NCBI GenBank assembly: GCA_030704615.1
Contig: CM060731.1
Coordinates: 40,238,001 to 40,302,000, forward strand
Direction of reading: 5' to 3'
From: Takakia lepidozioides
Lineage: Eukaryota; Streptophyta; Takakiopsida; Takakiales; Takakiaceae
DNA: 64,000 bases
A program made the position numbers and the translations under genes. The notes below the pieces were generated by a model. That model did not search any database. It was not told the origin of the DNA and saw nothing but the letters and a program-made list of their open reading frames with translations. Shown here in pieces: positions 1 to 11,471 of the stretch; positions within the stretch are counted from its first letter, which is position 1, and every line of letters begins with the position of its first letter.

Positions 1-3000
1 GCCTTTGTGCGAAAGGGTTTTACAAACCTGACATGCTCTCTATTGATCTCTGCCAAGAACTTCTGCAGGTTTGTCAATTTTCTTATTAAGTGCAAGCCTC
101 TAAATGGAGATGAATAGTTTTTCCCTCAAGCTGTCGACATAAGTGCACTACCTATCCTTTGTGTGGCTAGAGTAGTTTAACCTTTATTCGGGTTGCATGC
201 TACATTTGTGCAGTTCGTCTGATTCAAGCACCAACCACTTACCATGTCATTTACTTCAAGCCAGATATAGTTGATTAGGTCTTTCACTGTGAGTTTTGAT
301 GCAGCTTCTTTAGTTCTTGATCAGCTTTGTAAGGGGAGAAGCATTGTTACCCATGTGTAATTGATTAATCATTCACTCCAAGTTTTGTGTTTGTAGCATC
401 TTGTACCTAAGAAGAAGTTTGTTTACTTCATTACACTGCTAGTTGGATCAGGGTGCAATGTTTGCCACTCTCTGACGCTGTGATTGGCATGCATAGATTC
501 TATTGGACCCCCGCTTCCAGAAGTACTCTGGATCTGCAGCTGCTATTGTGTACCTCGTAGAGCAGGTATTCGGCGAAGTTGTTTGAAAGCTGCGATCTCT
601 TGATTTTCTTGGCAGTTTGAGTTACATGGACTGCATGTTCTGTCATGCTTTTAGTTAGATGAGGGGATGCTCTGTTTAGGAGGTGAAGAGATGTACCGAT
701 GACTGTCCCGTTCCTGTTGTGGGGTTTCTGCACACCTAGACTTAGAATCTCAGACAAAAATTGCAACAACTGTCCTTGCGATTGACTATCAGGTCGCAGG
801 GTGTATACACATACTGGTATGGACATCATGATACAAATCACAATGTGGCACTCCTGTTCCAGCCCCAGATCTCACACAGATGTGACATGTTTGGCTGTGA
901 GTACAATGCCAGTACAGTGTGCTTGAGAAAGGGCAGGAGATGGAATTGCCAAGAGAGGGAGAGAGAGATTGTACTCATAAGACGTTGTTTGCCGTAGCCT
1001 TGTGGCCATTGACCCCGCGCCCAGTTTGAGCGGGAACAAAAGGGACAGAACCTACCTCTGTCAGGGGCTGACGTTGGTAGTAAGACTTACCTCCATATAA
1101 AGAATTAATCCGGGTTTTCCAGATATCCTCTAGAAATCCCTTCACACAAGCATCAATCTGCTGTGTGTGATTTGCCCAAAAACTAGGCCTCAGGAGGGCC
1201 TGGGCTTTTGGCTCAGCCTCGAGACTTTCAAAGTTGGTAAACAGGGGTACAGGCACAATTCCCTTAATAGATTTGAAGAGAGCGTCTCTTTGGTGAGAGA
1301 ACCCCGGACAGTGTATCAGAAAATGAATACTGTCTTCAGATTGCCCACACAACGGGCAATTGCACTCTCCCTTTCCTCTCTGCTTCTGTTTGCTGTTCAA
1401 AGGTAGGCTTCCTGCCCTGAGTTTAAATTTCAGTCTAGTGCCGAGAGTGGGTAGACCCTTGAGGTCATCCAAGATGTCCTCCCCCATGTCACAGACTGGA
1501 AACAAGTTCAGGGAAGTTTTCTGCCTAACTTCATTTTCATCAGACAATCTCATGGCAACAGACATGGCTGAGGACACTACAGCCTCTAAGTCAGATTTAT
1601 CCAGCAGGGTCAAGACTTGCGGATCCAGGTCCAGGTCCTTGAGGATCTCTGCTACTCTTCTGCCAGGACTTAGCCTGTTTGACAGGGCGGTCCTGTTTCC
1701 AAGTATAGAGTCGATTAACTTAGGATATCTGGTGTTGGGCATATGTTGCAGCTGACCCCACCATCTGACCTTGAATTCATCTCGTCGGTAGCTTAAGGAC
1801 GGAACGCCAAACTCACCCTGAACAGCCACTTTGGCTGTTTTGGAGCATGCTGACATACACTCCTTAAGCACCCACACTTGAATGGATTCTAGAGACTTAG
1901 CCTGGTTGGAGTTATCAACCCATATAGCAGATCCGTACTCCAAGGCAGGTCTAATAACGCGACAAAGCATGGTTTTCTTAACCTCAGAGTTGACCCCTCT
2001 GCAGTGGAAAAATTTAGTGAGCCCCAGAGCTTTGCCCTTGCCAGTTTGAACAACTTTCCGGATATGTGCATCCCAATTACAATTGGAGGAGAACTCAACG
2101 CCCAGGTAAGTGTAGGAAGGGAGGACCTCTAGACTCCAGATCAACCTCGAGACGAGTACTTATAACTCTGCAGAATGTCTTGCCAACAGCATTGAGGAGC
2201 GTGATGCCACGGTAGTTCCCCGGTTCTTCTCTGTCACCCTTCTTGTATAGATTGACAATGACCCCGTCGCCAGCGAAAGGGATCATTTCAGTCTTCCAGA
2301 TAAGGTTAAAGAGGAGAACTAGGGCCTCTATCATGGGATCGCCACCGTGCTTGATAAGCTCGTTGACAATACCATCAGGTCCACCAGCTTTATATCCATT
2401 TAAATGTTCAATTGCTTCCACAATCTCAGAAGAACTAATGGGAGCATTATAAGCCATTGAAATATACTCCAGTTCATCAGGGCTGTTTTGAATCATAGGA
2501 ACAGTTTTTCCAACTGTGTCCCTCCATTCAGCAGAAGACCCCTCACTGTTAGACCTAGAAGTTCTGCCAAGGCTACTGTAGTGAGTTTCAAAGGTTTTGA
2601 CAATGTCAACCGATGAAGTCACCACTGTACCTTTAGTAGTCTTCAGCGCTTGTACTTGCTGACCGTTTTTCGGCTTGTACAAACGTTGAAGGGCCAACCA
2701 GAATTTCTTGTCATTACCACCATGGTGGTTTGAGTTTATTTCACTGTATAACTTGTCCCAGTATAATTTCTTCTGAGACCTAACAAGCTGATTGATATCT
2801 TTACGGAGCTGGTAGTACCTCGCCCACAATTCTCTGTTGGTTTCCAAATTGCAGCACTCTTTATAGAGGGCTCGTCTCTCAGCTATCTTGAGTTTAATCT
2901 CATTAGTCCACCAATTAACTGCTCTACTGCAGACAATTAGTTTCCTCCCAATGATCTTGTCAGCCACGGAGGAAACAAAACTCTCCCAAGAGTCCACTGC

Positions 3001-6000
3001 TCTTTCGACTTCATTTCTTGCGTTAACAGAGCGTGACTGAAGTTCTTGGAGCGATTGGACAAAATGAGGGAGAGCCTCTTGCAAGGCCTGGACGTGCTCA
3101 GCCTTGACCTCCTCATTGTGGAATTTTTCTATGCGCCACTTCCGAATCGAACGTTTCACAGATCTCTTGGTGGTGGGAAAACACCTTTTGATCTCAGTCC
3201 AAACCAGGAAGTGGTCAGAGGTACCAATATCAGTTCTGTCGATCAACACATTGGCACACTGGGGGAACAAAATTTTGTCCATTATGATATAGTCCACAAT
3301 GGAACGTACCCCAGTTTGGGGTTTCTCACGAGTCCACTGCACTTGGTCACCTCTTGTCCTGTTATTCAAGGTCAAAAGCTGAAGCTCTTCTAGACAGTTA
3401 ATTAACCGTCTGCCATTAGAATTCAGCTCGTCCTCACCAAAAGGTCCAATGATATCGTCCTGATGGATCCCTTTGCCCACCCGGGCATTGAAGTCCCCCA
3501 ATAGTACCACCTGACCTTTGGCAAGGAACGAAGCACAGTCCAGCTTTACATCTTCGAAGGCCTTGTCTGCGTCAGCACTAAGGGTCCCCTCTGTGGGCAT
3601 GTAAACACAACCAACAAAGAGGTCCTTTGTACTCATGCCGCCCTTCAAATTCAGTTTTAGCCAGATACTATGCTCGTACCTCAAACCCTTGTTGATAATT
3701 TCACAATTGTCAAACAAGAAATCACGGACAAAGAATCCGACCCCTTTTTGACCGCGTTTGGCAGAGGCTGCCTTGAGAGTACACATCTTACCTGCCCATT
3801 TATAACCAATGACATCTCCAACCAGTTTATCCGACGTTTCCCTTGTTTCTTGCCCAGCACAGATATGAATATCATTAGTCCGAAGAACTTGTCCCACTTC
3901 AAGTTGTTTCCTTTGGTTGGTCAACCCTGAGAAGTTGAAAGTGGCCAGCCGCAAGCCAGCCCTTTGCGTGTGAATTGTTTGTCGTCTAGGTAGCTTGTGA
4001 TTGCTCCTGGACGGCCAACCGTTCTGCAAAGGGGGGACAGTTACCCCATGTGTAGATTTTGCTCGTCTTGTGTAAACTTTGAGAATTGGTAAACCATTCA
4101 GGGTACCAAATCTTTCAGTTACACGACGCACAGGCTCCGCACACATAGGGGCAGATTGTCCGTCAGACTGCTTGGGGACAAGTACCCCGTGTATAGATTT
4201 TGCTCGTCTTGTGTAGACTTTGAGGATTGGTAAACCATTTAGAGTACCAAATCCTTCAGTTACACGACGTTCAGGCTCTGCACACTTAGGGACAGATTGT
4301 CCATCTGACGGCTTGGGGACAATTACCCCGTGTATAGAATTTGTTCGTCTTGTGTAAACCTTGAGGATTGGTAAACCATTCAGAGTACCAAATCCTTCAG
4401 ATTCAGGACGTTCAGGTTCCGTACACTTAGGGGCATCTTGTCCTTCTGGCTGTTTGGATTCAACCTCATCCAGAGCATCAAACCGATTAGAAACTCTCAA
4501 GTTGAAGTTGTTGCCCTTGGTTGTCTTCCTAGAGCGCCCCATTGAATCACCAATGTCTAAGACCGCTCTCCAGCCAGTCAAGGGACGAACTTCTTTGAGA
4601 TTGAATTGATGCGGGACTCTATTAGAAGCACTTTTGGTCATTGCAACCTTCAACGTACCCCTGTTATCAAGTCTCGAGATGGTACCATTAGCCATGAAAT
4701 CCAAGCCTAAGCTAGAGCATGTAGTTTTAAAGGACACATCGTCCATCCTGGGATTCACCCCAAAAACTACACATGAAGCCCTAGATTTGGCATAAGTAAC
4801 CAATTCCCAGGGATCACCCTGAGGAGTGTTGATGTTGATAGGAGCTAAAAATTTTATTGTTTTCGCAGGCCATAAGTTTAAGCACAGGAACCAACCCGAG
4901 CCCAAGTGCCGAGTATGATAGACAGAGCATATGACTGCCCAATTTGGGCGGAGGGGCTGCCCCCAAGCGGTAGGAGTCCGCTTGTTACCATTCAGAGATC
5001 ACACTCCAGGGAGTTGCAGGGAATGGCCCGTGTAGGCATATTCTAAAGAGGGAAAGGCCCCAAGCTTTCCAACTAAATCCAATTCACTACCTTACCTGAA
5101 GCAAAGCGCTTCAGGTCGAAACAAACAAGGACACGAGGTCACAAGGCCGGCATTTAGTCACAGAGACATTAATGTACTCCCGTTTCAAGTCCACCCAATG
5201 TCAATAGGCTTCCTAGAGGACAGGGAGAAGAGGGAGAGAGAGAGAGAGAGCAAAAGATTCCTGAAATTGTATTGGGTGCAGATTATCAATGCATCCACTG
5301 AAGAATATATGGAAAAGAAAGATCTGGTGCTCAAAGCTGCTGAGCTTTGTTTGGGCTGTATCCATCGCCTTCAAGGGTGGTATGTTCTCTACTTTTTTTG
5401 GACTCAACGTTTCGGTGTTTTCCTGGCACAAACTCAGCAGTCGTTCACCATTTTAATGTCACAGCATCTAATACTTGTGTCATCTCCAAGTTTGTTTCTC
5501 TCTCTTCGACAGAAAGGCTACGGCAAACGTCGTATAGTATTCTCTCTGACAAATGTTTGTGAACAGTGAACAGAGATTCATGGGAGAATGCGTTATGTTT
5601 ACTGTATTAGCTTTATCACTGATGCTAGTTATCTAAGAGTGCCACACGTTTGTATCTAACAGTGATTTGACAACTCCTCGGAGTACTTCTGAAATCGATG
5701 GAGTGGTCTGCTCTGCATTGCGAGCCATGGCAACCCTTGTAGGCCGTTTGAATCCTGCGGTATGTACTTGCACTGTGGTTGATGGTGGTATAAAGATGTT
5801 TTAGTTACATGGAGCCTCAGATAGGCAATGTGATGTGTGAAGCTTTTTTATTGCTGGATGGAATCAACTGTATTAGTAAACAGAAGTTTTCCAATATTTG
5901 AAACAATGAAGAGCATGACCTTATGTAGCATGAACTCTTAGGTCTGGCATCAGTCTGTGAGGAAACTGTGTTGTTCACCTGATGTAAGCAGGATTTATAC

Positions 6001-9000
6001 AAGAAAGAAGGAAAAACGAGGGAGACAAGATGTGAGTGCAGGCCTCTGACATTGTCATTAACTAACAGTGAAGTCGAACATCACATGAAAGCAATGATCT
6101 TTGAACTTCATCAGGTAATGGCAGTGTGTGTGCTAAAACTACTGGGTGGTGCAGTTTCAAGCTCTGTTACTTCCTCAACTGCTCTCTGCTGGAATTAAAA
6201 TTTTGAATGAAGCTCCAGTCAATAGAAGTGCGCCGTCAGCTGCTGTAGGCTTCATCACAGCTCTTACCCTCGTGACAGCAAAATACCCAGATGGTACTAC
6301 ACCTGTCATCCTACTTGTCTGGTGGTGTATTTTGGCTGCTTCACATCAATGTGTGCTTCCTTTTCACTCTTTCTGGAGAGGTCCTTATAAGTCCCTCTGT
6401 GGCTTTTGTATCTACTTAATTCTGAGTTTGGTATTCGTTTTGATTCTGATTGGAGATGGATCATTCTCATCTGTTCTGTGTTTGTGTTGTTCTAAGCTGC
6501 AAGCTCCAGCAATAACTTTGGTCCTATCCAGAGGGCTCTTATGCTGGCCTCTGCAGTAGAGAGTCTGGCACAGCTCTTTGAGGGCTATGTATCAGAGACA
6601 AGCCAAAGCGATGAACAAGTCCTCATGCAGCGTTTACCTCTGGTATTGGGAGTCATGGTAGCCATGGCCAGATCTCTACCTGAGGTTGCCAGCCCAAAGC
6701 AGGCTGCCCAAGCACGTTGCGTTTCCTGTCTTCATTCTGCCCTTCTGAACACACATACTTCTGTAAGAACTCACCAGAATTTGGAATGATGTTGATTTCA
6801 AATCCCTGTTGTATTCATGAACTGTGTGTGTATGTACACTTGCAGTGACCCGTAGGTGGACTTTGGTACTAGGGTTGAGTTTATTTTGAATAGAGGTACA
6901 TGGGTTCTGATATTCTATCCATTTGGAATCAAATCATGCATATGCTGAATCCTGTACTGTGTACATGGCTGCTTCAAGTAGCAACATTCAGGGATGTGTT
7001 TTCTCTTTTCCCCTAATGTAGGAGTCAATCCATAGAGGGTCTAGAACTTGCAATTGATGATGGATCGAAGCAGAAGCGGTGATTTTGGCTTAGTGGTACA
7101 ATCCTTAGACTCAACTTCAAACATTCTGAGTTTTGACCAATGGAGGTGAAAGTGAGATTTTACAGGTGGACCTGCATGAACTTAGATGCAAATATTCATT
7201 TGATCGTCTGGTGGATGCAGGTTCAAATGGCTGGTTTACAAACCCTTAGAACAGTGGCACAGGCAGGGTCTACAGAACAGCCACGAGGAGAAAGCTATGC
7301 ATGGGCCCTTCTGCTCTTACGCAGGCTTGCTGGAGATGTCACCTCGATTATGTACAAGTGTACAAAGGTGATTTACCAAGAATGCATAGTTGTGTACCAA
7401 ATGATTTACATGTCAGGAGAAAACTCTTTAAGATCAACAAATGGACTAGCCTGCTCTCTTGCAATTATTGGTAGGCAAAGGTCAATTTCAATGTTGATGT
7501 TATGTGAGTTGTCAATCTGAGCTTCAGTCTCAAAGCTTCAGTCGGATCTGTAACCACCAGTAGTTATGCTAATTAGTATGTGGCCTCCATTGTTCACTTA
7601 ACACTCATGTTATGTGCAACTTCTGTAGTCAAACTACCAACTGTACACAAAATACACAGGAATGAGTCTTCTCTGTGTAGTCACCCGTGGATATAATCTT
7701 CATCCTTCCTCTGGAAGCAGAACCCTCTTCCCTTCCTTTCTTCACATTTATCTGAGGGGAAAGGGACTTCCTCAGTGCAAATTCTATGAACAATAACTCT
7801 GGCTAGCAAAGGAAGTCTCTTTCTCGTTGCTCCGCATCTGCTTTGTTCATTGTTTGTTTTGCAAAGGCCGCAAAAAGTGATGCACATGACAGGGTGCCAA
7901 AGGTGTTTTGGCTCTTTCGCCATTCCAAACCTGTTAGTTGGCCCAGGAGGTAACTGTATGACAATGAAGTGCAGGCATCTATGACGGAAGTGGCTGCAGG
8001 AGCAGTGGGGGAGGGACTGAAGCTCCTGGTGCTACTACACTCACTGGTGGAAGGTGAAGAGTCACAGTTGGAAGTTCTGCATGTGCTACTTCCTGCAATT
8101 ATTTCTGCGGCTTCTGTGAGGGCCCAAGACAACCAGGTGACTTCCCTTGTTCCTATGAAAGCATGGAGTTTCACAGACATGATTGGCATGTGAACCACTT
8201 TGTTAGTCCTTGTCTATTGTATGGAGATGGCAAACATTTTTGCTGGTATTCTAATTTACATTGATGAACATCGTATTGAAAGTGGTACATGAAAGAAGAA
8301 AGGAATCTGAGAGCTGCAATAGTACTCAATGATAGAAATCAGTCCAGTCTCCTAATACGCACAGTTGCAGAAGAAGAGTACTCCTTTGGTATGGTAGTGT
8401 GCCCTACAAACATTTTGGGTCATGTATGGTTGGATCTTTCTAATGTTAGCTGGAACGGAGGTGACATTGCTTGCACAGGTAGCAGCAGCTTTGGTAAATG
8501 CAGCAGTAAAGCTGGTCACACACTTGGCATCAGTGCCATCATCCGCTGCTCAATTTCGTACTGTTCTCCTGGATTTGCCCCCTGAATCCCGCCAGCAGCT
8601 CCAGGTCCATGTTCTAAGTTGCCTCACATCTTTGCACGTATTTAATGATGTCTAGTTTGGTTGTTCTTCTCGTTCCTGTCTTCTGCTAGTTGTATGACTG
8701 TAGAAGATGGCACTCTGTGTTTTCTTGACAGTAGGCAGCATATGCCAGATGAATGAACATGGCAGAGTTGTAATATTGGCAGCCTATAATTGTTATTTTC
8801 GCTCTCAAGGACCAAGTGTGTTATTCTGATGGGATGAGTGGTGTAAATGTACGTGGGAGTTTTCTCTGTGTCAATGGCGGGAGGGCTGATTTTTGTTTGC
8901 AACAAATTATTTTAGTAAGGTGCTTCCAGAAAGGAGCCCTTGTATTTAGAGAGTTGTTGCAAAGAGTCTAACTTTATGCACCCCCATGTGGCAGGCTATC

Positions 9001-10191
9001 ATCCGAGCATCAGTTTCACAGCACAATACTGCAAGCTCAGGCTTGGTTATAGCAACTATCCCAGTCGATCCCAGACCCACCAGCAGGCCTGTTCTGCCAA
9101 CTTCCTCTGCTGGTTTCCTACTCCCTCCTCCGAGTTCTGGTCACTTGGCAGGGAGACCAGCCGCTGCCACCACTCAGCCCTCTCCTGACTTTGACGATGA
9201 AGACGATGATGAATGGGATGATTTTCAGGCACATCCAGCTATTGGTGATTCTTCTTCACAGCCTGCATCCTTTGTAGAGAAGGAAGTGGATGATATTCAG
9301 GCGAGTCCTCCCATTGCCACCTCTACTGGTTTAAAAGGTGCAGTTGATGCAGAAGAAAGGGGGCGAAGTCAATTCACTCCTTTCGAATCTACAGCTAATG
9401 CCCCACAACAAGGAGCTATAGAGGAATGGGGGGATGCTTTTGCATCTGCAGACAGTCTGTGTGAGACACCACATGGACTGGGAGTTAAGGATGAGAAGTG
9501 GGAGCAGGAATCTCAGTTCTCTTCTGCTCTGTCTAACTCAACTGCATTTGCTTCTGAATCTAGAGTGCCTGAGACATCACAGCCTGGAGCTGATGAGGAG
9601 GTGTGGGATTCCTTGGAAAGTGCACCTATGGCTGTGAATCCCAGCATGGGGACGTCGCCTTCTTCTTTTGATGATGATGAGGATGATGATGATGATATAT
9701 GGGATAGTTCCCTTGAGCCAGGTGATATTTATACTAAAGGTCGTGGGAATGGTCCTCAAGAACACTCTCATGCAAAAGCACATGAGGGACAAGCCAGTCT
9801 GCGGAACGGAAGGGACGAACATACACCAGAAAATTCATCTGCAAATGGAAAGGAGCTGATGAGTCACAGGCCTGAAGATGGTGTACTGTATGATCAGTCA
9901 GATGTTGCAGCTGGAGGCTTGGAGACTGCTGACCTTGATGGTGACGACTCAGATGATTTCCAGGAAGCACACTCAGAGATGGGCATGGAGGAGAATGGGC
10001 ACATGGCTGAAACTGGAATTTGTGATGAGTATATCTCCCCAGGGGAGGGTGAAAAGCATGACAACACTTCTCCGAACAGGTTAGACTCTCTAGCTGTTTC
10101 GGTCTCTTGGAGGCTTCATTCAAGAAAACTTGATAGGGTGATCTCAAAAATGAAACTTGGAAAATGGACAAATATGTCGCCTTCCCCTTAA
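1..10191 (+). CDS. SWEETIE: SWEETIE/HEATR5-like HEAT-repeat protein, 3' half of gene
   Basis: Large HEAT-repeat protein of the plant SWEETIE / animal HEATR5 family, linked in other organisms to sugar homeostasis (plant) and AP-1 clathrin trafficking (animal). The window opens inside an exon (to 68, reading ...CQELLQ). Exons supported by splice sites and phase: 5282-5379, 5663-5759, 6155-6293, 6497-6762, 7221-7367, 7975-8136, 8479-8604, and a last long exon from 8995. They encode amphipathic helices such as FQALLLPQLLSAGIKIL and LKLLVLLHSLVEGEE. The C-terminal exon is Ser/Pro/acid-rich with DDDEWDDFQAHP, a DDEWDxFQ-type tail I associate with this family. A short piece near 6068-6113 (EVEHHMKAMIFELHQ) looks coding, but its phase does not fit the exon before it, so a small exon may be missed. 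The stop at 10191 assumes no splice; a GT at 10080 could lead to a further exon near 10249. A LINE lies in the intron between 69 and 5281. The family name is from motif memory. Confidence 0.68.
975..2144 (-). CDS. LINE ORF remainder: RT thumb/connection and CCHC zinc-finger C-terminus
   Basis: A 389-codon frame continuing the LINE polyprotein after the internal deletion. It starts with VLPSYTYLGVEFSSNCNWDAH, the standard block just after the RT palm and thumb, continues through a Trp/Leu-rich domain (WWGQLQHMP) and ends with a zinc-binding motif CPLCGQSEDSIHFLIHC (C-x2-C-x8-H-x4-C, about residues 267-283) typical of plant LINE C-termini. It is in a different frame from the 936-codon ORF. About 200-300 RT residues (palm motifs A and C) are absent between them, judged from the usual spacing in LINE RTs. 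Confidence 0.8.
   Translation of the reverse strand: MIWSLEVLPSYTYLGVEFSSNCNWDAHIRKVVQTGKGKALGLTKFFHCRGVNSEVKKTMLCRVIRPALEYGSAIWVDNSNQAKSLESIQVWVLKECMSACSKTAKVAVQGEFGVPSLSYRRDEFKVRWWGQLQHMPNTRYPKLIDSILGNRTALSNRLSPGRRVAEILKDLDLDPQVLTLLDKSDLEAVVSSAMSVAMRLSDENEVRQKTSLNLFPVCDMGEDILDDLKGLPTLGTRLKFKLRAGSLPLNSKQKQRGKGECNCPLCGQSEDSIHFLIHCPGFSHQRDALFKSIKGIVPVPLFTNFESLEAEPKAQALLRPSFWANHTQQIDACVKGFLEDIWKTRINSLYGGKSYYQRQPLTEVGSVPFVPAQTGRGVNGHKATANNVL
2095..4905 (-). CDS. LINE ORF: tandem repeats, APE-type endonuclease, N-terminal part of RT
   Basis: A 936-codon frame of the LINE. N-terminal residues 1-140 are unassigned. Residues about 155-300 hold three 47-residue repeats with the core GFGTLNGLPILKVYTRR. 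Residues about 325-565 form an apurinic-type endonuclease: TFN, AGQET, VYMPTEG, LLGDFNARVG, VDYIIM and GTSDHFLVW, the expected catalytic Asn, Glu, Tyr, Asp/Asn and Asp-His set. From about 810 the first RT blocks appear (NGYKAGGPDGI, YKKGDREEPGNYRGITLL). The frame ends a few codons past VISTRLE, where normal RT would continue into the palm. The frame overlaps the next one (975-2144) because an internal deletion fused RT block 2 to the thumb in another frame. The first ATG is used; the true start is not certain. Confidence 0.85.
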   Translation of the reverse strand: MGSGWFLCLNLWPAKTIKFLAPININTPQGDPWELVTYAKSRASCVVFGVNPRMDDVSFKTTCSSLGLDFMANGTISRLDNRGTLKVAMTKSASNRVPHQFNLKEVRPLTGWRAVLDIGDSMGRSRKTTKGNNFNLRVSNRFDALDEVESKQPEGQDAPKCTEPERPESEGFGTLNGLPILKVYTRRTNSIHGVIVPKPSDGQSVPKCAEPERRVTEGFGTLNGLPILKVYTRRAKSIHGVLVPKQSDGQSAPMCAEPVRRVTERFGTLNGLPILKVYTRRAKSTHGVTVPPLQNGWPSRSNHKLPRRQTIHTQRAGLRLATFNFSGLTNQRKQLEVGQVLRTNDIHICAGQETRETSDKLVGDVIGYKWAGKMCTLKAASAKRGQKGVGFFVRDFLFDNCEIINKGLRYEHSIWLKLNLKGGMSTKDLFVGCVYMPTEGTLSADADKAFEDVKLDCASFLAKGQVVLLGDFNARVGKGIHQDDIIGPFGEDELNSNGRRLINCLEELQLLTLNNRTRGDQVQWTREKPQTGVRSIVDYIIMDKILFPQCANVLIDRTDIGTSDHFLVWTEIKRCFPTTKRSVKRSIRKWRIEKFHNEEVKAEHVQALQEALPHFVQSLQELQSRSVNARNEVERAVDSWESFVSSVADKIIGRKLIVCSRAVNWWTNEIKLKIAERRALYKECCNLETNRELWARYYQLRKDINQLVRSQKKLYWDKLYSEINSNHHGGNDKKFWLALQRLYKPKNGQQVQALKTTKGTVVTSSVDIVKTFETHYSSLGRTSRSNSEGSSAEWRDTVGKTVPMIQNSPDELEYISMAYNAPISSSEIVEAIEHLNGYKAGGPDGIVNELIKHGGDPMIEALVLLFNLIWKTEMIPFAGDGVIVNLYKKGDREEPGNYRGITLLNAVGKTFCRVISTRLEVDLESRGPPFLHLPGR
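4040..4450 (-). repeat. Three tandem 141-bp units inside the LINE ORF
   Basis: The start of the GCTCGTCTTGTGTA box recurs near 4061, 4202 and 4343, a period of 141 bp (47 codons, in frame). The units differ by scattered substitutions that mostly keep the protein core. The period is visible at both DNA and protein level. Confidence 0.9.
5505..5560 (+). repeat. Possible LINE 3'-tail remnant
   Basis: AAGGCTACGGCAAAC followed by GTCGTATAGTATT and CTCTCTG resembles the last ~40 bases of the LINE (GGCTACGGCAAAC...CTTATGAGTACA...CTCTCTC), here on the + strand. It sits only ~290 bp from LINE copy 1, in the same intron and in the opposite orientation. It could be chance because it is short. Confidence 0.4.
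7070..7140 (+). repeat. Possible SINE head (tRNA A-box-like)
   Basis: Within an intron of the HEAT-repeat gene, TTGGCTTAGTGGTA is a good match to a tRNA/Pol III A box, and GAGTTTTGACC ~40 bp later is a poor B box. It may be an old tRNA-derived SINE head. No tail is recognised. Confidence 0.25.
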
Positions 10192-10540
10192 TTCGAGCCG
10201 GATAACCCACAGATGTTGACATAACCTAGGGCTAAAGTGGCAAATGCTGCTACCCCATTCGCAGACGAAGGGCTTGTGGAGGATTCTGGAGAAGGTGTGG
10301 TTGCCCCTGCTGCCTCTCAGACCCAGTCGATGGAAGGGAAGCCGAGAGCCGTTGACTTAATCTGTCACATCCATCCTCCCCCACACCAATTGCTTCTTCA
10401 GATACTACGCAGATTGCAGATCACTGCATATATATATGATACATTCTTCCCGATGAAGCCTCTTTGACTGATTGGATTGTAAGCTCTAATGATGCTCTAA
10501 TCTAATGCTAGTCAGTTGCTCCTGTTTGTAATATATATTG

Positions 10541-11010
10541 TTAGCTTTTCCCTTCATATGTGCCATAGTGGCTGCCTGTGGCGGCTGTGAACTGGATGCA
10601 CCCCCTCCTTGTGGTGACAGGGCCTATACCTCTTCCACTGGAAACTGAAGAACAAAGGACTTGCAGATAAGTGGCCAGTAACTGTTCCTCAGGAACAAAT
10701 TCTTTCTTGTCAATGTTGGAACTCAAGTCCTCCACTTGAGTTTGTAATTGCATCACTGCCTCCTGCAGCTCAGCTATTTGCCCATAGACAGCATCTATGG
10801 CTCCTGTGGCAATTTTCTGCACTCGCTGCCTGAGATCTTGCATCTCCTCCTTTGTCAACTTCCTTGGTGCCTTGCCCCTACCGGTCCTTCATTTAATCAT
10901 ACATGCAGGAGATGGTCATCCGCCATCTTCTCAGTAGACTCCCTGATGTCTTGTTCCTCCTTCTGTTGGTATGCCTCCAACTGTTTCTCCAACTTCTGAA
11001 TGCGTTGTGC
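10541..11010 (-). pseudogene. Coiled-coil ORF fragments, origin unknown
   Basis: A 105-codon frame (10541-10858) with heptad-like text EEMQDLRQRVQKI and IAELQEAVMQLQTQVEDL, and upstream on the same strand a second open piece (about 10904-11010) reading QKLEKQLEAYQQKEEQDI, ended by a stop. Together they look like pieces of one coiled-coil protein with a frame break between. Such arrangements occur in gag-like or captured transposon ORFs, but no family is recognised. The segment is missing from the decayed tandem copy at 13.5-14.9 kb, so it either inserted after the duplication or was lost there. Confidence 0.35.
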
Positions 11011-11471
11011 ATGCAATTACCACCACAAGTGAAAGTGGGTCTACCTTTTGTGCTACATGGATTTATTCTGAGTGTCTTCTAACATGGTGTCTGTTGGCCT
11101 TGGTTCTAGGGTGGAACATTCTCCTGAGACTTGAGTGTCTTCTGCCTCTGACGTTGATGTCATGCTTCTTTACGCGCGTCACCGTGGAACCTGCATGTTC
11201 ACCTTAGATCAAATCACTACCACAGATACATCAAGTCGACCACAATTTTGTCACCCCTTTCTGGTCGCAGGTGATGGGTTGACTACCGCGGAGGATGTCC
11301 ATGCTCAGATTGTGTTGTGTTGACAGGGATTGAGGGTAGTCAATGTGCTGTTACATTATGTGTCGTTTCAAATTAATGCAAATGTATTTATGTTTCGAAT
11401 ATATTGGGCCTCAATGGTCTGAGTTACTGGATCAACTAGACTTGGTTGCATGGGTGGCATCTGTATTTTCA

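Larger units (their letters stand above)
966..5216 (-). mobile_element. LINE (non-LTR retrotransposon) copy 1, RT core deleted
   Basis: Element in antisense orientation within an intron of the HEAT-repeat gene. Its 5' end is fixed near 5216 by comparison with the second copy at 63.07 kb, and its 3' end near 966-970 by comparison with the fragment at 14.1 kb. The 3' end is not poly(A); it finishes with a conserved tail (GGCTACGGCAAAC...CTTATGAGTACA on the element strand) next to GA-rich target DNA. The flanks share AAGAGRGAGAGAGAG-like sequence (about 951-967 and 5228-5244), a possible target-site duplication that is too simple to be sure of. Two reading frames are listed separately. The middle of the reverse transcriptase, including the YADD box, is missing, so this copy could not move by itself. 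Confidence 0.93.

Noticed and set aside
500-841. 113-codon minus-strand open frame
   Set aside because: No family resemblance; it lies in the intron of the HEAT-repeat gene, on the opposite strand, with no supporting splice or codon signal.
9577-10222. Minus-strand frames opposite the HEAT-gene acidic exon
   Set aside because: Shadows of the Asp/Glu-rich coding sequence (poly-Arg/Ile-type translation of GAT repeats).
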